A stretch of DNA of 64,000 nucleotides from Nymphalis io (Eukaryota > Arthropoda > Insecta > Lepidoptera > Nymphalidae). This document shows, piece after piece, positions 18,478 to 27,689 of this stretch. A program made the translations under genes and the position numbers. The stretch is from assembly GCF_905147045.1 (NCBI RefSeq), contig NC_065916.1, positions 3,562,561 through 3,626,560 of the forward strand, read 5' to 3'. The notes beneath the pieces are model-generated. The model saw nothing but the letters and a program-made list of their open reading frames with translations. It searched no databases and was not told the DNA's origin. The number at the start of each line of letters is the position of its first letter. Position 1 is the first letter of the stretch.

Positions 18478-20100
18478 ATTTATTTATTTTTATTTATTTA
18501 TTTTAAGGACCACTAGTAGCTACTACATGTTTTAATGACAAATGTAAAACAATTTAGTGAAAATAGCTAACATGTGAAGCTTTTTAAAGTAGCCACAACA
18601 ATTACAATATTTGTTTTAAAAATACATTAACACATAATTATAGCAACATGAGTAGAAAGATTAAAAAAAAAAAAAAAGCAGTCCAAATTGGTACAAATTA
18701 AAGATCATAAAAAAATAAACATGCACTTAATAAAATTAAAATTAATAACACAAATAGTTTGAAATTGATATAGGTACAAATTAAAATTAAATAATTCATT
18801 AAATTCATGCAAAGTTTACGTTACAAAAAAATTACTAAAAATATACTAATTAATACAAAATAAAATTAAGATAACATTATTTATTATTTATTTATTATTT
18901 ATTTGCATCTCTCAACAATTCTAGCGCCCGTTTACGATAAATCATGGCAGAGTCATTAAAAATATCTAGATCTTGACAAAAACCATTGTACAACGGTGAT
19001 GATCTAGGCATTGGTGCATTACATCCTAATTTCGTTTTTGATATTCTGACATCAAAAGTGCCCAGAAAACTACGAACATTGCGCCTTGGAATACGATAGT
19101 ATATCTTTTCAAGTAAGTAAGTACAGTCGATCTCGTTACGAATTATCTTAAATAGGAAAGAGAGATCTAATAATTGTCTGCGTACATAGAGACTATCCAT
19201 ATTAAAGTCTTTCAAGAGATTGCTGTAATTTTTATTAGATTTATTGTATGAGGTTTTTTTGTTTCTGGATAGATGATATACAAATCGCTTCTGTATTCTC
19301 TCTATACGCAGACGATGTACATTGTAACAAGGATTCCACACAACACTACCGTACTCCAGTACACTACGCACGTAAGCGTTATAGATTATTTTTTTCGTGT
19401 TATTCGTGAAGTGTTTACCATTTCTAATTAAAAATCCTAACGTTTTGGAACTTTTCGTAATTATTTTATTGAAGTGCGGGACAAAAGTAAGCTTGTCATC
19501 AAAAATGATACCCAAATCACTTATTTCAAAAACTTCCTCCAACTTGATGTTATCAATGCTATATATTGTTTTGATTATATTGAGCTTTCGCGTAAATTTT
19601 ATATGCTTGCACTTACTGACGTTTAATTCCATTTTATTATTTTTACACCAATTATATATAGCATTAATATCCGCCTGTAAGAGCTCTGAGTCAGCTAAGT
19701 TGTTTATTACTTTTGTTAATTTTAAATCGTCCGCAAATAAAAATACTCTACTGTAATGTACCGTATCACAAATATCATTAATGAAGATATTAAAGAGCCA
19801 AGGTCCTAAGTGTGACCCTTGAGGAACCCCGGAGCAGGCTTTATATAGACTCGAGCTAAAACCTTTTAAGACAACAAATTGTTGTCTATTGTATAAATAT
19901 GATTTGAACCACTCAAGCATATTACCATTGAATCCGTACTTGCTTAGTTTTAAGAGTAAAATATCGTGCGAAACTTTGTCGAAAGCCTTGGTTAAATCGG
20001 TATAAATTGCGTCAAATTGCTTGTGGTAATCAATAGCTGGCACAATGAATTCACTGTACGAAACAAGATTTGATGTTGTAGATCGACCCTTTATAAAGAA
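18478..20100 (-). mobile_element. 5'-truncated LINE of jockey/CR1 type
   Basis: On the minus strand it starts within the RT (FIKGRSTTSNLV near 20080) and ends in TAAATAAATA-type repeats near 18480. It interrupts intron 12: sequence left of it equals the copy-2 intron up to CTAGCAATATT, and the sequence right of it is a minisatellite unit of the next block. It marks the border between copy 1 and copy 2. Confidence 0.85.
18895..20043 (-). CDS. Partial reverse transcriptase of the truncated LINE
   Basis: 382 codons open from the first listed start, and the frame stays open upstream to about 20088. Motifs are YTDLTKAFDKVSHDILL, SGVPQGSHLGPWLFNIFIND and FADDLKLT, followed by the usual C-terminal region with WNPCYNVHRLRIERIQKRF. 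There is no endonuclease domain because of 5' truncation. The frame is intact, so insertion was recent or the sequence is little decayed. Jockey and CR1 groups are hard to separate by eye. Confidence 0.9.
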   Translation of the reverse strand: MPAIDYHKQFDAIYTDLTKAFDKVSHDILLLKLSKYGFNGNMLEWFKSYLYNRQQFVVLKGFSSSLYKACSGVPQGSHLGPWLFNIFINDICDTVHYSRVFLFADDLKLTKVINNLADSELLQADINAIYNWCKNNKMELNVSKCKHIKFTRKLNIIKTIYSIDNIKLEEVFEISDLGIIFDDKLTFVPHFNKIITKSSKTLGFLIRNGKHFTNNTKKIIYNAYVRSVLEYGSVVWNPCYNVHRLRIERIQKRFVYHLSRNKKTSYNKSNKNYSNLLKDFNMDSLYVRRQLLDLSFLFKIIRNEIDCTYLLEKIYYRIPRRNVRSFLGTFDVRISKTKLGCNAPMPRSSPLYNGFCQDLDIFNDSAMIYRKRALELLRDANK

Positions 20101-20109
20101 TAAATTAAT

Positions 20110-20210
20110 AATTATAGTTAAAGAATCAATTAGTTCCAGTTAGGATTACAGTGTTAATGTACCAGGAGATCATAAACAGTGAGTCGGTCTCACCGAACGC
20201 GGATGGCATT
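20110..20210 (+). repeat. Single 89-bp minisatellite unit at the start of the copy-2 block
   Basis: AATCAATTAGTTCCAGTTAG to CACCGAACGCGGATGG matches the last unit before exon 3 in copies 1 and 4. Confidence 0.85.
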
Positions 20211-20255
20211 AATCGAAATAAGATCAATGTTAAATATATTCGATTTGGCCCTCAG

Positions 20256-20388
20256 AACATCCGACGCCGACTATTCCGGCGACGAGTGCTACGGGAGTCT
20301 ACCCTCGCAGCCTCGTTTCGGGAACGTCGAGTACAAACTGCAGCTGGTCTCGCCGTGCGAGCAACGCTTCCAGCACCTGGTGACGCAA
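20256..20388 (+). pseudogene. GTPBP2: GTPBP2-like copy 2, exon 3
   Basis: 133 nt with the same acceptor and donor as 6708-6840 and an open frame. Differences include DADYSGDE for DADDSGDE, SLPSQP for SLPPEP, and CEQRFQHL. Copy 2 has no exon 4 or 5 behind it, and exon 3 (phase 0) is followed by exon 6, which expects phase 1. The copy cannot encode a whole GTPase. Confidence 0.85.
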
Positions 20389-20444
20389 GTGAATAATAAA
20401 TAATATTAAATATATAACATTATATATAACTTAGGTAGCTAACT

Positions 20445-20706
20445 GGGTAGGTATCACCCACTCATCAGATATTCTACCGCAAAACAGCAGTACTTGGTAT
20501 TGTTGTGTTCCGGTTTGAAGGGTGAGTGAGACAGTATAATTACAGGCACAAGGGACATAACGTCTCAGTTCCCAAGGTTGGTGGCGCATTTGCGATGTAA
20601 GCGATGGTTAACATTTCTTACAATGCCTATGTCTATGGGCGTTAGTGACCACTCACCATCAGGTGGCCCATATGCTCGTCCGCCTTCCTATTCTATAAAA
20701 AAATAT
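20445..20706 (+). mobile_element. Lep1-like repeat at the exon 4-5 deletion junction (copy 2)
   Basis: The left flank matches the sequence before Lep1 copy a (6888) and the right flank, TATTTATAAGGCTTCGTATC, matches the sequence after copy c (9449). It is therefore a hybrid repeat. Confidence 0.8.
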
Positions 20707-21056
20707 ATTTATAAGGCTTCGTATCCAGAAGTTTTTGATTCGATTATCATGTAGAGATCCTATACGTGTGTACTCGTAATAAGGAGATGACGCCTTATCC
20801 CAGCTGTGGGTAAAAATGCTGTTTCATTTTTAAACAAATTAAATGATACCTACTCAGTCGCGGCAAAAACCGACTTTGTTAATATTATATTGTAATATCA
20901 TTTATTTTATCCTCAGATAAATATTTTATGGTCAAGAAACTTAGTTGTAATTACAATGGCAGTATAAAATTTGATCTTGAAATTGTAATGACTTCATTGG
21001 TTGATGGTATGTTAGCTGTTTGTAGTGCGCAATACAATAATTTTTCTTTTCTACAG

Positions 21057-21172
21057 TTGAACTCGATAACGGTAGAGGGAGCGCTCGCCTGAACATGTTC
21101 AGGCATTTGCACAAAGTGAAAAGTGGTAGGACGTCCTTGCTCAGCCACGAGATACTCGGCTTCGATGCTCAG
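21057..21172 (+). pseudogene. GTPBP2: GTPBP2-like copy 2, exon 6
   Basis: 116 nt, open, same splice sites as 9802-9917. The first base is T rather than G and HLHKVKSG replaces HLHEVKSG. It stands without exons 5, 7 or 8. Confidence 0.85.
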
Positions 21173-21789
21173 GTGCGCTAATGATTATTTTGACATTTAT
21201 TTAAATTAAGAACAATCCCCCACCCACTTGCAAAGCCCGGGCAAACACCACTGCACTTTGATGTGCTTAATTAATGGGCACATTGTCAGGAGATCTGCTT
21301 TTATGGGATGAAGTATTGCTATGTATATCCATCAACCCGCATTGAAGCAGCAAGCTAGAGCTCCAAATCACAAGTGGAGGGGAGGCCTTAGCCCAGCAGA
21401 GGCGTTATTTTTTTTATAATAAGTAAATAGAAAAGAAAAGTAAAAGTAAGTTGTACACTAGAAGTGAGATTTGGAAGCATGTAAAGACATTGTTTGCGCC
21501 TGAACTCTCTCTAATTTTCACCCTGGGATTATGTAAATGTCTAAATCCCACTGCTGGGCTAATCCCTCTTCTCCCTTTGATGAGGAGCTTATTCCAATAC
21601 GCTGTTCCAATTTAGAGGTGCTAATCTGGGTTTTAACACGCTATCATTGGTAACGATTTACACATTCTATTCACTACCATCTCGGTTCTCAATAGGATTA
21701 AGAGTGTGTGGGAATAGAGACTGTCTGTGCTTGCACGCACACACAAGTACCATTATTAGTCCCGTGCAGTTGTCTAAACCGTTCGTATC

Positions 21790-22028
21790 CGTAACAGCCT
21801 GTGAATGTCCCACTGCTGGGCTAAAGGCGGGTTGGTGGAATACACATGTGGCAGAATTTCAGTGAAATTAGACACATGCAGGTTTCCTCACGGTGTTTTC
21901 CTTCAGCGTCAAGCAGAGATGAATTATAATCACAAATTAAGCACATGAAAATTCAGTGCTGCTTGCCCGGGTTTGAACTCACGATCATCGGTTAAGATTC
22001 ACGCGTTCTTACCACTGGGCCATCTCGG
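21790..22028 (-). mobile_element. SINE family C copy (copy 2, intron 6)
   Basis: Positional equivalent of 10536-10773, with the same head and body. Confidence 0.85.
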
Positions 22029-22209
22029 CTACAAGTTGTCTAAACATCTGTATCTAGTTTTCAAACTCATTTTTCAATTATATTAATCTTTGTAAAAGCT
22101 TCCGTTATTCTATTATCCAGTTGTATGATGGCGTATGTTACACCCCGTTAACGATAGATGGCGCTCATTCGAAATGTCACATTCCTGAATCGCGCTGTCT
22201 AGATATTCG

Positions 22210-22614
22210 CTTTTTTTTTTTTTTTATATTCTCCGGGAAGGCAAATGACTCTACTCCACCTGTTGGTAAGTGGTAGTAGAGTCCAAACGCGACGACGGCC
22301 AGTACAGACGGGAAAAACGTTCTGCACTAGCCGCCTTCGCCTTGCCGGCCCGCAAGATGCCTCTTCACGCCTCGTTTGAAGGAACCCGGGTTGTAAGAGG
22401 AGGGGAACACGTGAGCTGGTAAGGAATTCCATTTTTTGGAAGTGCGACAAAGAAAGGAGTTGCCCAATTTCTTTGTTCGCGATGGAATTGATGTTACAGT
22501 TAGGAGGTGACATCGAGAACCAGCTCGCGTGGACTTAAGAAGGAAGGGGGAAGCAGGAATTAGAGAGAATAATTCCTCAGAGCACTCGCCGTGATACAGT
22601 CGATAGAAAGCGCT
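22210..22614 (-). mobile_element. 5'-truncated LINE fragment (3' end), only in copy 2
   Basis: Starts with a T-run (poly-A tail on the minus strand). On the minus strand it matches the end of the broken LINE at 37353-40145, for example the sequence around ACCCGGGTTCCTTCAAACG. Flanks match copy 1 across the site (ATATTCGCT then ACGGA), with CGCT duplicated at both ends. It is missing from copies 1, 3 and 4. Confidence 0.85.
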
Positions 22615-22831
22615 ACGGAGTATATATAGTGTAGAAGTGATTGTTTTTGTAATCTAATAAATTGTAGTTTCATTTACCTAATCCCAGGTATCAGTGTTGC
22701 AGAACTATCGATAGTTTGACCGCGAAAAATATTATCGACAGTACTTCCGAAAGTATCGTCTTGTGTCAATATTGTCGATATTATCGATAGTTACTATAGC
22801 TCTCTGTTCACAATACTATCGATAACTCGTT

Positions 22832-23208
22832 TGCCTGCCTCGTTGGTCTAGTGGCTTGATATAAGACCGCAGACCCCGGAGGTCCTGAGTTCAATTCCCA
22901 GATCGGGACAATAAAAAGTTATTGGGTTTTTCTGTTAGAAAATTCTCAGTAGCAGCCCGGAGTCTGGAAGTTGGAAGTGTGTACACTCCCGTGCCTCGGA
23001 AAGCACGTAAAACCGTTGGTCCTGCGCCTGAACTCTTTCCGGTCGTGTCGGGTCGCCGTCCCATCGGATTATGAGAGTTTGGGAGTAGAGAGTGCACCTG
23101 TGTTTGCGCACACACTTGTGCACTATAATATCTCCTGCGTAGTTGGCTAAACTCTCTTCAGATTGGCCGCCGTCGTCGAAATCGGTCTGGAGGACATTAT
23201 TATTATTA
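22832..23208 (+). mobile_element. Complete SINE family B copy (copy 2)
   Basis: Head TCGTTGGTCTAGTGGCTTGA, B-box-like GAGTTCAATTCCC, body GCCTCGGAAAGCACGTAAAA, and tail GGTCTGGAGGACATTATTATT. It shows what copy 1 lost at its Dong insertion. Confidence 0.85.
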
Positions 23209-23325
23209 ATACTATTGATAACAGCAATCCATAGAAATTCATTCGATAGTAACGATTTAATAAAACTTCATTAATAATAGTGTTGTTACTGGGCCTACTA
23301 CATTACCTATCTTGAGAAAGCAATA

Positions 23326-23331
<6 letters not shown>

Positions 23332-23357
<26 letters not shown>

Positions 23358-23582
23358 TTGGACATTATTCACACACGGTCATCTGATCCCAAATTAAGCA
23401 GAGCTTGTGTTATGGAAACCAGACAACTGATATAATACATATACTACTTTTCTTTTGTAAATACATACTTATATAGATAATTACACCCAGACTCAGGACA
23501 AACAGACATGTTCATGCACACAAATGTCTGTCCTGGGTGGGAATCGAACCCACGACCTTTGGCATGAAAGGCAAGTATCTAG
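23332..23582 (-). mobile_element. SINE family A copy with TAA repeat (copy 2)
   Basis: It starts with a TAA run followed by TATTGGACATTATTCACAC. Its head end is joined to AGTATCTAGCAAGGGTGG, which in copy 1 lies next to the other, opposed SINE A at 16797. This is the inversion breakpoint. Confidence 0.85.
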
Positions 23583-23712
23583 CAAGGGTGGTTGGCGTAG
23601 CTATAGACAATACTATTACCATTACCAATAGTATGGAACTCGTTTTAAGGTCATACATAAGAGTTCACCCAGAAACACTTCGGGTTAAATAAAGGCTTGT
23701 GAAGCTACTCAC

Positions 23713-23822
23713 TCCTCATCCTTTTTGATTTCCTTGTCTACATTGTCTATGGTGTCCAGTATAGACTTTTGCGGCGCGACGCAGTTCCTTGCCATATTCT
23801 CGTCAGTTAGTAACAGCGGTTT
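23713..23822 (-). pseudogene. GTPBP2: GTPBP2-like copy 2, exon 9 in reverse orientation
   Basis: The reverse complement is 110 nt with intact acceptor and donor and reads KPLLLTDENMARNCVAPQ, then an intact frame to KKDE. It lies antisense to exons 3, 6, 10 and 11/12 of the same copy, so it cannot be spliced with them. Confidence 0.9.
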
Positions 23823-23847
23823 CTGTAATAATACCAATATATATCAT

Positions 23848-23955
23848 GCATTAACATGTCTGTTTTACCTGAGTCTGTGTGTAATTGTCTATACAATAGT
23901 ATATCAGTTGTCTGGTTGCCATAGTACAAGCTCTGCTTAGTTTCGGATCAGATAT
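23848..23955 (+). mobile_element. 3' half of SINE family A (copy 2)
   Basis: GCATTAACATGTCTGTTTTACC to ATCAGATATATATA matches the second half of the SINE at 16797-16985. The first half is absent; the junction is right beside the flipped exon 9. Confidence 0.8.
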
Positions 23956-24004
23956 ATATATATATATATAGTTGAACGCAAATCACGGTAGTGTCGGCCG
24001 GCAG

Positions 24005-24110
24005 GGTGGCCGTGTTCCCGGTGAGCTGCGCGCGCGGCGCCGGCCTCAACGCGCTGCACGCGTGCCTGCTGGCGCTGGCGCCGCGCCGCGACCTGCAGCG
24101 CTCCGAGGAC
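24005..24110 (+). pseudogene. GTPBP2: GTPBP2-like copy 2, exon 10
   Basis: 106 nt, open, identical splice sites to 17039-17144. It encodes VAVFPVSCARGAGLNALHAC. Copy 1 and copy 4 have Val for Ala in SCARGAG. Confidence 0.85.
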
Positions 24111-24190
24111 GTGAGTGAACCATATGTTGCGCAGTTGACTAGTATCCTTTTTATTAAATTATAAATGTTATTATTTATGTCACTTTACAG

Positions 24191-24259
24191 GAGGCGTGTG
24201 AGTTTCAAATAGTGTTCCTCGAAGACCCAAACGACCCTAGACGCTGTATATACTTTCAG
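24191..24259 (+). pseudogene. GTPBP2: GTPBP2-like copy 2, fused exon 11/12
   Basis: 69 nt from CACTTTACAG to TTTCAG|GTGAGC. It joins EACEFQI, the start of exon 11, directly to VFLEDPNDPRRCIYFQ, the end of exon 12. Relative to copy 1 about 540 bp are gone, including intron 11. The fusion is in frame and keeps both splice sites, but it removes essentially all of domain 2. The same fused exon is in copies 3 and 4. Confidence 0.9.
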
Positions 24260-24591
24260 GTGAGCAGAAAACTCTACTCGTTTTTAAAAGATTAGCAAAC
24301 CTTAGATATGCGATTCCACGCGATTCGCTACCAACTCTGCTGTATTGTACACCACAAACACTTCTCGATCAATATATCTCTATATATAACACGATACAAA
24401 GTTCCGATAACAACTTCACAGATAACCAAAACGGTAAATTTTTCGCGAATCCATAGTCAATACCACAGAATATTAAGATTTCGACCAAATTTCAAGGTCA
24501 AAGTTGCTTGTATACTCTACTTACTATTGGAATCGACTATAGACTTGTATATGTTTGCACAGCACATTGTGTGTGTGTGTTTTTTTTTATC

Positions 24592-24839
24592 CGTAACAGC
24601 ACATGAATGTCCTACTGCTGGGCTAAAGGCCTCCTCTCCCTTTTTTGAGGAGAAGGTTTGGAGCTTATTCCACCACGCTGCTCCAGTGCGGTTTGGTAGA
24701 ATACACATGTGGCAGAATTTCAGTGAAATTAGACACATGCAGGTTTCCTCACGATGTTTTCCTTCATCGTAAAGTACGAGATGAATTACAATCACAAATT
24801 AAGTACATGAAAATTCAGTGGTGCCTGAACCATCTTGGC
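24592..24839 (-). mobile_element. SINE family C copy (copy 2, intron 12)
   Basis: Equivalent of 18208-18455. Here the intron continues on to exon 13 (AGCACAGACTGTGC). Confidence 0.85.
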
Positions 24840-24929
24840 TGTTTTTTTTTATATGCTAGCAATATTAGCACAGACTGTGCAATATAATATGTAATGCGGT
24901 CATGAATTAAATTTGATTGAATGTAACAG

Positions 24930-25025
24930 GCATCCGTGCATGTCCTGAGACACTCCACGGCCATCTACCCAGGGTTCCAGTGCTCTGTGCATGTCGGGAA
25001 CGTGCGTCAGACAGCCATTATCAAG
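24930..25025 (+). CDS. GTPBP2: GTPBP2-like exon 13 (domain 3), copy 2
   Basis: 96 nt between GAATGTAACAG and ATCAAG|GTAACG. It encodes ASVHVLRHSTAIYPGFQC and SVHVGNVRQTAIIK, matching GTPBP2 GFQVTVHVGNVRQTAVVEK. Copies 3 and 4 have IIE. It is phase 0 and would join copy-1 exon 12 correctly, so exons 13-15 here could be the 3' end of the original gene, with the 20110-24259 segment inserted in between. Confidence 0.85.
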
Positions 25026-25159
25026 GTAACGAATACATACATCAAACTCACTTTGCGGAATGGAATTAAATAGTTTAATTTTGGTATAATTTGTGGTGTT
25101 GCGTAAAATACTTAAGTATGATAATGATATTTATTTTTTTATGTTATATTCCTGTTTAG

Positions 25160-25430
25160 CGGTAGAATATCTGATGAGTGGGTGGAACCTACCCAGGCGG
25201 GTTTGCACAATGCCCTTACCACCAGTTACCACACACTCTTATAATATATTCTGCCGCCAAACAGCAATAGCATTGTTGTTGGTGAGTAAAACAGTGTAAC
25301 TACAGGCACGATGGACATAACATCTTTGTTCCCAAGGTTGGTGACGCATTGTTGATGTAAGCGATGGTTAATATTTATTGCGGTGTCAATGTCTATGGGC
25401 GGTGGTGACCACTTACCATCGGGTTGCTCA
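25160..25430 (+). mobile_element. Lep1-like repeat in intron 13 (copy 2)
   Basis: Begins GCGGTAGAATATCTGATGAG and ends CCACTTACCATCGGGTTGC. Present in copy 4 (60246) and largely deleted in copy 3 (only about 49140-49170 remains). Confidence 0.65.
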
Positions 25431-25466
25431 TCTCATCGCTGACCACGGATATATTTTTCGCTTTAG

Positions 25467-25594
25467 GGTATAATGTCTCCGAACAACGTGCTGAGGGCGG
25501 GCGAGGGGGCCTCCGTGCTGTTCAGGTTCGCCCGCTGTCCGGAGTACCTCGTGCGGGGCCGCCGGCTGCTGTTCACGGCGGGGCTGGGGACCAG
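25467..25594 (+). CDS. GTPBP2: GTPBP2-like exon 14, copy 2
   Basis: 128 nt from TTCGCTTTAG to GGGACCAG|GTACCG. It encodes GIMSPNNVLRAGEGASVLFR, FARCPEYLVRGRRLLF and TAGLGT, matching GTPBP2 LRTGEKAVVRFRFLKHPEYL and KLLFREG. It ends in phase 2. Domain 3 of EF-Tu-like GTPases packs against the G domain. Copy 4 differs by SVGEGA for RAGEGA and RGHRLLF for RGRRLLF. Confidence 0.88.
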
Positions 25595-25734
25595 GTACCG
25601 CTCAACGAACCCAACGATAACTTCTAATTACAGTTGAATTGTTGAGCCAATAAAGTATATCGTCAGCTCAGTGTTGGTATCCGAGATCGCTAGCTCCACC
25701 GACTTTCACATATTTAATTTATAAGTGTTCGGTG

Positions 25735-25855
25735 AAGGAAATCCATGCATCGAAGCAGGTTGCGGAATAAGCTCAAACCTTTTCCTGAGAAGGAGAGGTT
25801 TTAGCCCAGCTGTGGGACATTTATATACTGTAACTGTTTTGAATCATGTTGGAAT
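25735..25855 (+). mobile_element. SINE family C-like fragment in intron 14
   Basis: GTGAAGGAAATCCATGCATCG and TAGCCCAGCTGTGGGACAT are degenerate versions of family C, + orientation. Confidence 0.5.
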
Positions 25856-26112
25856 AAGTTTTGTTCTTAAGAAAAGATATCTTCGACCAACAGACACTTT
25901 TGTACTTTACTAGCAAAACCCGGTAGGTGGCTGTTAATGTGGTACAGCGCCATCTAGCGGCGTTACAACGAAGTGGATATTATAAAATCTTCCATGAGAC
26001 ATACATCTAAATTTCAACTATAATGGTGATTCAAACGGTCCGAACTCTATTAATCATAAAACAGATACACAAACAGCCATTTTTATATATTAACGAAATT
26101 GTTTTGTTACAG

Positions 26113-26155
26113 AGCCATCGGCCGGGTCACGCAAACCTTCCCGTACATACCATGA
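26113..26155 (+). CDS. GTPBP2: GTPBP2-like exon 15 with stop codon, copy 2
   Basis: The acceptor is TTTTGTTACAG. With the two bases of exon 14 it reads RAIGRVTQTFPYIP and then TGA (26153-26155), matching GTPBP2 GIGHVTDV. The C-terminus is shorter than in vertebrate GTPBP2. Identical exons lie at 48423-48465 (minus) and 61198-61240. Confidence 0.85.
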
Positions 26156-26805
26156 ATTCTATAGAACACGGCTCCAATGTAAAATTCGAGATCTCTCTAG
26201 AATATTCTAGATAAATTAAATATATTAATTGTATCTGTAACCAGTTTTCTTGTCGTGTTCACTTCATGATTGCGTGGGGGGCGTTTCGCCTTGCGGATTA
26301 AATTACAAAAAATGACAAACGATGATGGTATTTTTATGTTACATAAAATCAGTGTTGCCAACCTCTTAGAAGCATCTTCCTGACGGATGAATTGAAACAA
26401 ATACAAAATACATTTTAATATGATGTTAAAAAAAGCAAATCAAGTACTGCAAGTAGCATTAGTAAACTTGAAATATACTCAATTAAATGAAGCTGAAGAG
26501 TTAATCCCCGGAGAGAATTTCTTTAAAAAATGTTCCTCCTAAAAAATGTCTAACCTGAAAATATCCTATTTGATTTCATCTGACATAGGTCTATTTAGGG
26601 GGAAAACCCCCAAGTTGGCAACACTGTATAAAAAAAATGTGGACCATCCATATAAACTTTCATATATTTAACACTAGCGGACAAATTTTTAATAAACCAT
26701 CATATGTGATCGAGCAATTTTTCACTCATAACTCATTTTTATTCAGTCAGTTAATTAATCAGTGTCAGAGTTTTTATTACGTATATAACATACATGCAAA
26801 ACGTC
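26156..26805 (+). other. 3' flank of GTPBP2-like copy 2
   Basis: AT-rich sequence shared with copy 3 (about 47780-48420, reversed). It includes the phrase GGAAAACCCCCAAGTTGGCAACACTG. No further gene before 26897. Copy 4 shares only the first half. Confidence 0.6.
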
Positions 26806-26826
26806 TATGCTTATGTATAAATAATA

Positions 26827-26853
26827 TTGCAATATATAAAGGCTTATATATAT
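26827..26853 (+). repeat. Left arm of a perfect 27-bp inverted repeat
   Basis: TTGCAATATATAAAGGCTTA plus TATATAT. It is the exact reverse complement of 30892-30918. It lies 21 bp inside the point (about 26806) where copy 2 stops matching copy 3. Confidence 0.85.
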
Positions 26854-26896
26854 CAGGGTCATACGTAGTGCAGTTAGACATACTAATTTCCAAACA

Positions 26897-27507
26897 ATGG
26901 CCAATCGCCAATCCAGTGATATCGTTAAGTTTAAGGAATCATTAAAAGCGGCAAAAGAAATAGTCATATTGTCAGGCGCTGGGATAAGTGCTGAATCAGG
27001 AATACCGACGTTCAGAGGAGCAGGTGGATATTGGAGAAAATATCAGGCATCTTCTTTGGCAACGCCAGAGGCATTCCGTAGCAGTCCTAGTCTGGTTTGG
27101 GAATTTTATCACTATAGGCGAGAAGTAGCAGCACAAGCACAACCAAACACAGGACACATAGCTATAGCAAAATTTGAAACGAAATATGGTGTTGAAAAAA
27201 AAGTAACAGTAATAACTCAAAAGGTTGATAGCCTCCATACAAGAGCTGGTACAAACAATCTAATTGAGCTTCATGGTAACTTATTCAAGACCCGTTGCAC
27301 CAAATGCAAAGAAGTATTAGACAACACAGACATTCCTATTTGTGAGGCTTTAGCTAATCGGGGAGCACCAGATGCTAATATTGTTGGATCAGATATCCCA
27401 ATTAAATCTCTACCACACTGTAAAAAAGAAAATTGCAATGGTCTCTTAAGACCACATATTATCTGGTTTGGTGAAAGTTTAGAACCTGCTGTTTTGGAAA
27501 AAGCAGG
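26897..27507 (+). pseudogene. SIRT5: SIRT5-like NAD-dependent deacylase, 3'-truncated
   Basis: The ATG follows an AT-rich leader. The product begins with a short N-terminus and then ILSGAGISAESGIPTFRGAG, the NAD-binding sirtuin motif. FYHYRREV supplies the Tyr and Arg that give SIRT5 its preference for succinyl/malonyl lysine. The catalytic His is in ELHGNL. Two zinc pairs (RCTKC and HCKKENC) and RPHIIWFGE are present. The motif usually written QNID reads QKVD, losing a conserved catalytic-site Asn. Coding homology stops at GAAAAAGCAG|GTAAAA, a donor site; the in-frame stop is at 27515-27517. The C-terminal Rossmann part is not found downstream, where an RTE element follows. SIRT5 is normally mitochondrial, and no clear targeting peptide is seen here. 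Confidence 0.85.
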
Positions 27508-27689
27508 TAAAAAATAAAGGTAGAAAAATACTTTCAGTACTTATGCAAACAATACTTTTAACCAACACAAGTCTGCTATGTATTCTATGGAAGAATAACA
27601 GCATTGCATAGTACATTCATAGCTATAAATACATTACAAATCAATTTCTGTATAAATTATTAGAATTATTTGTGTTTGATTACTAAGCA

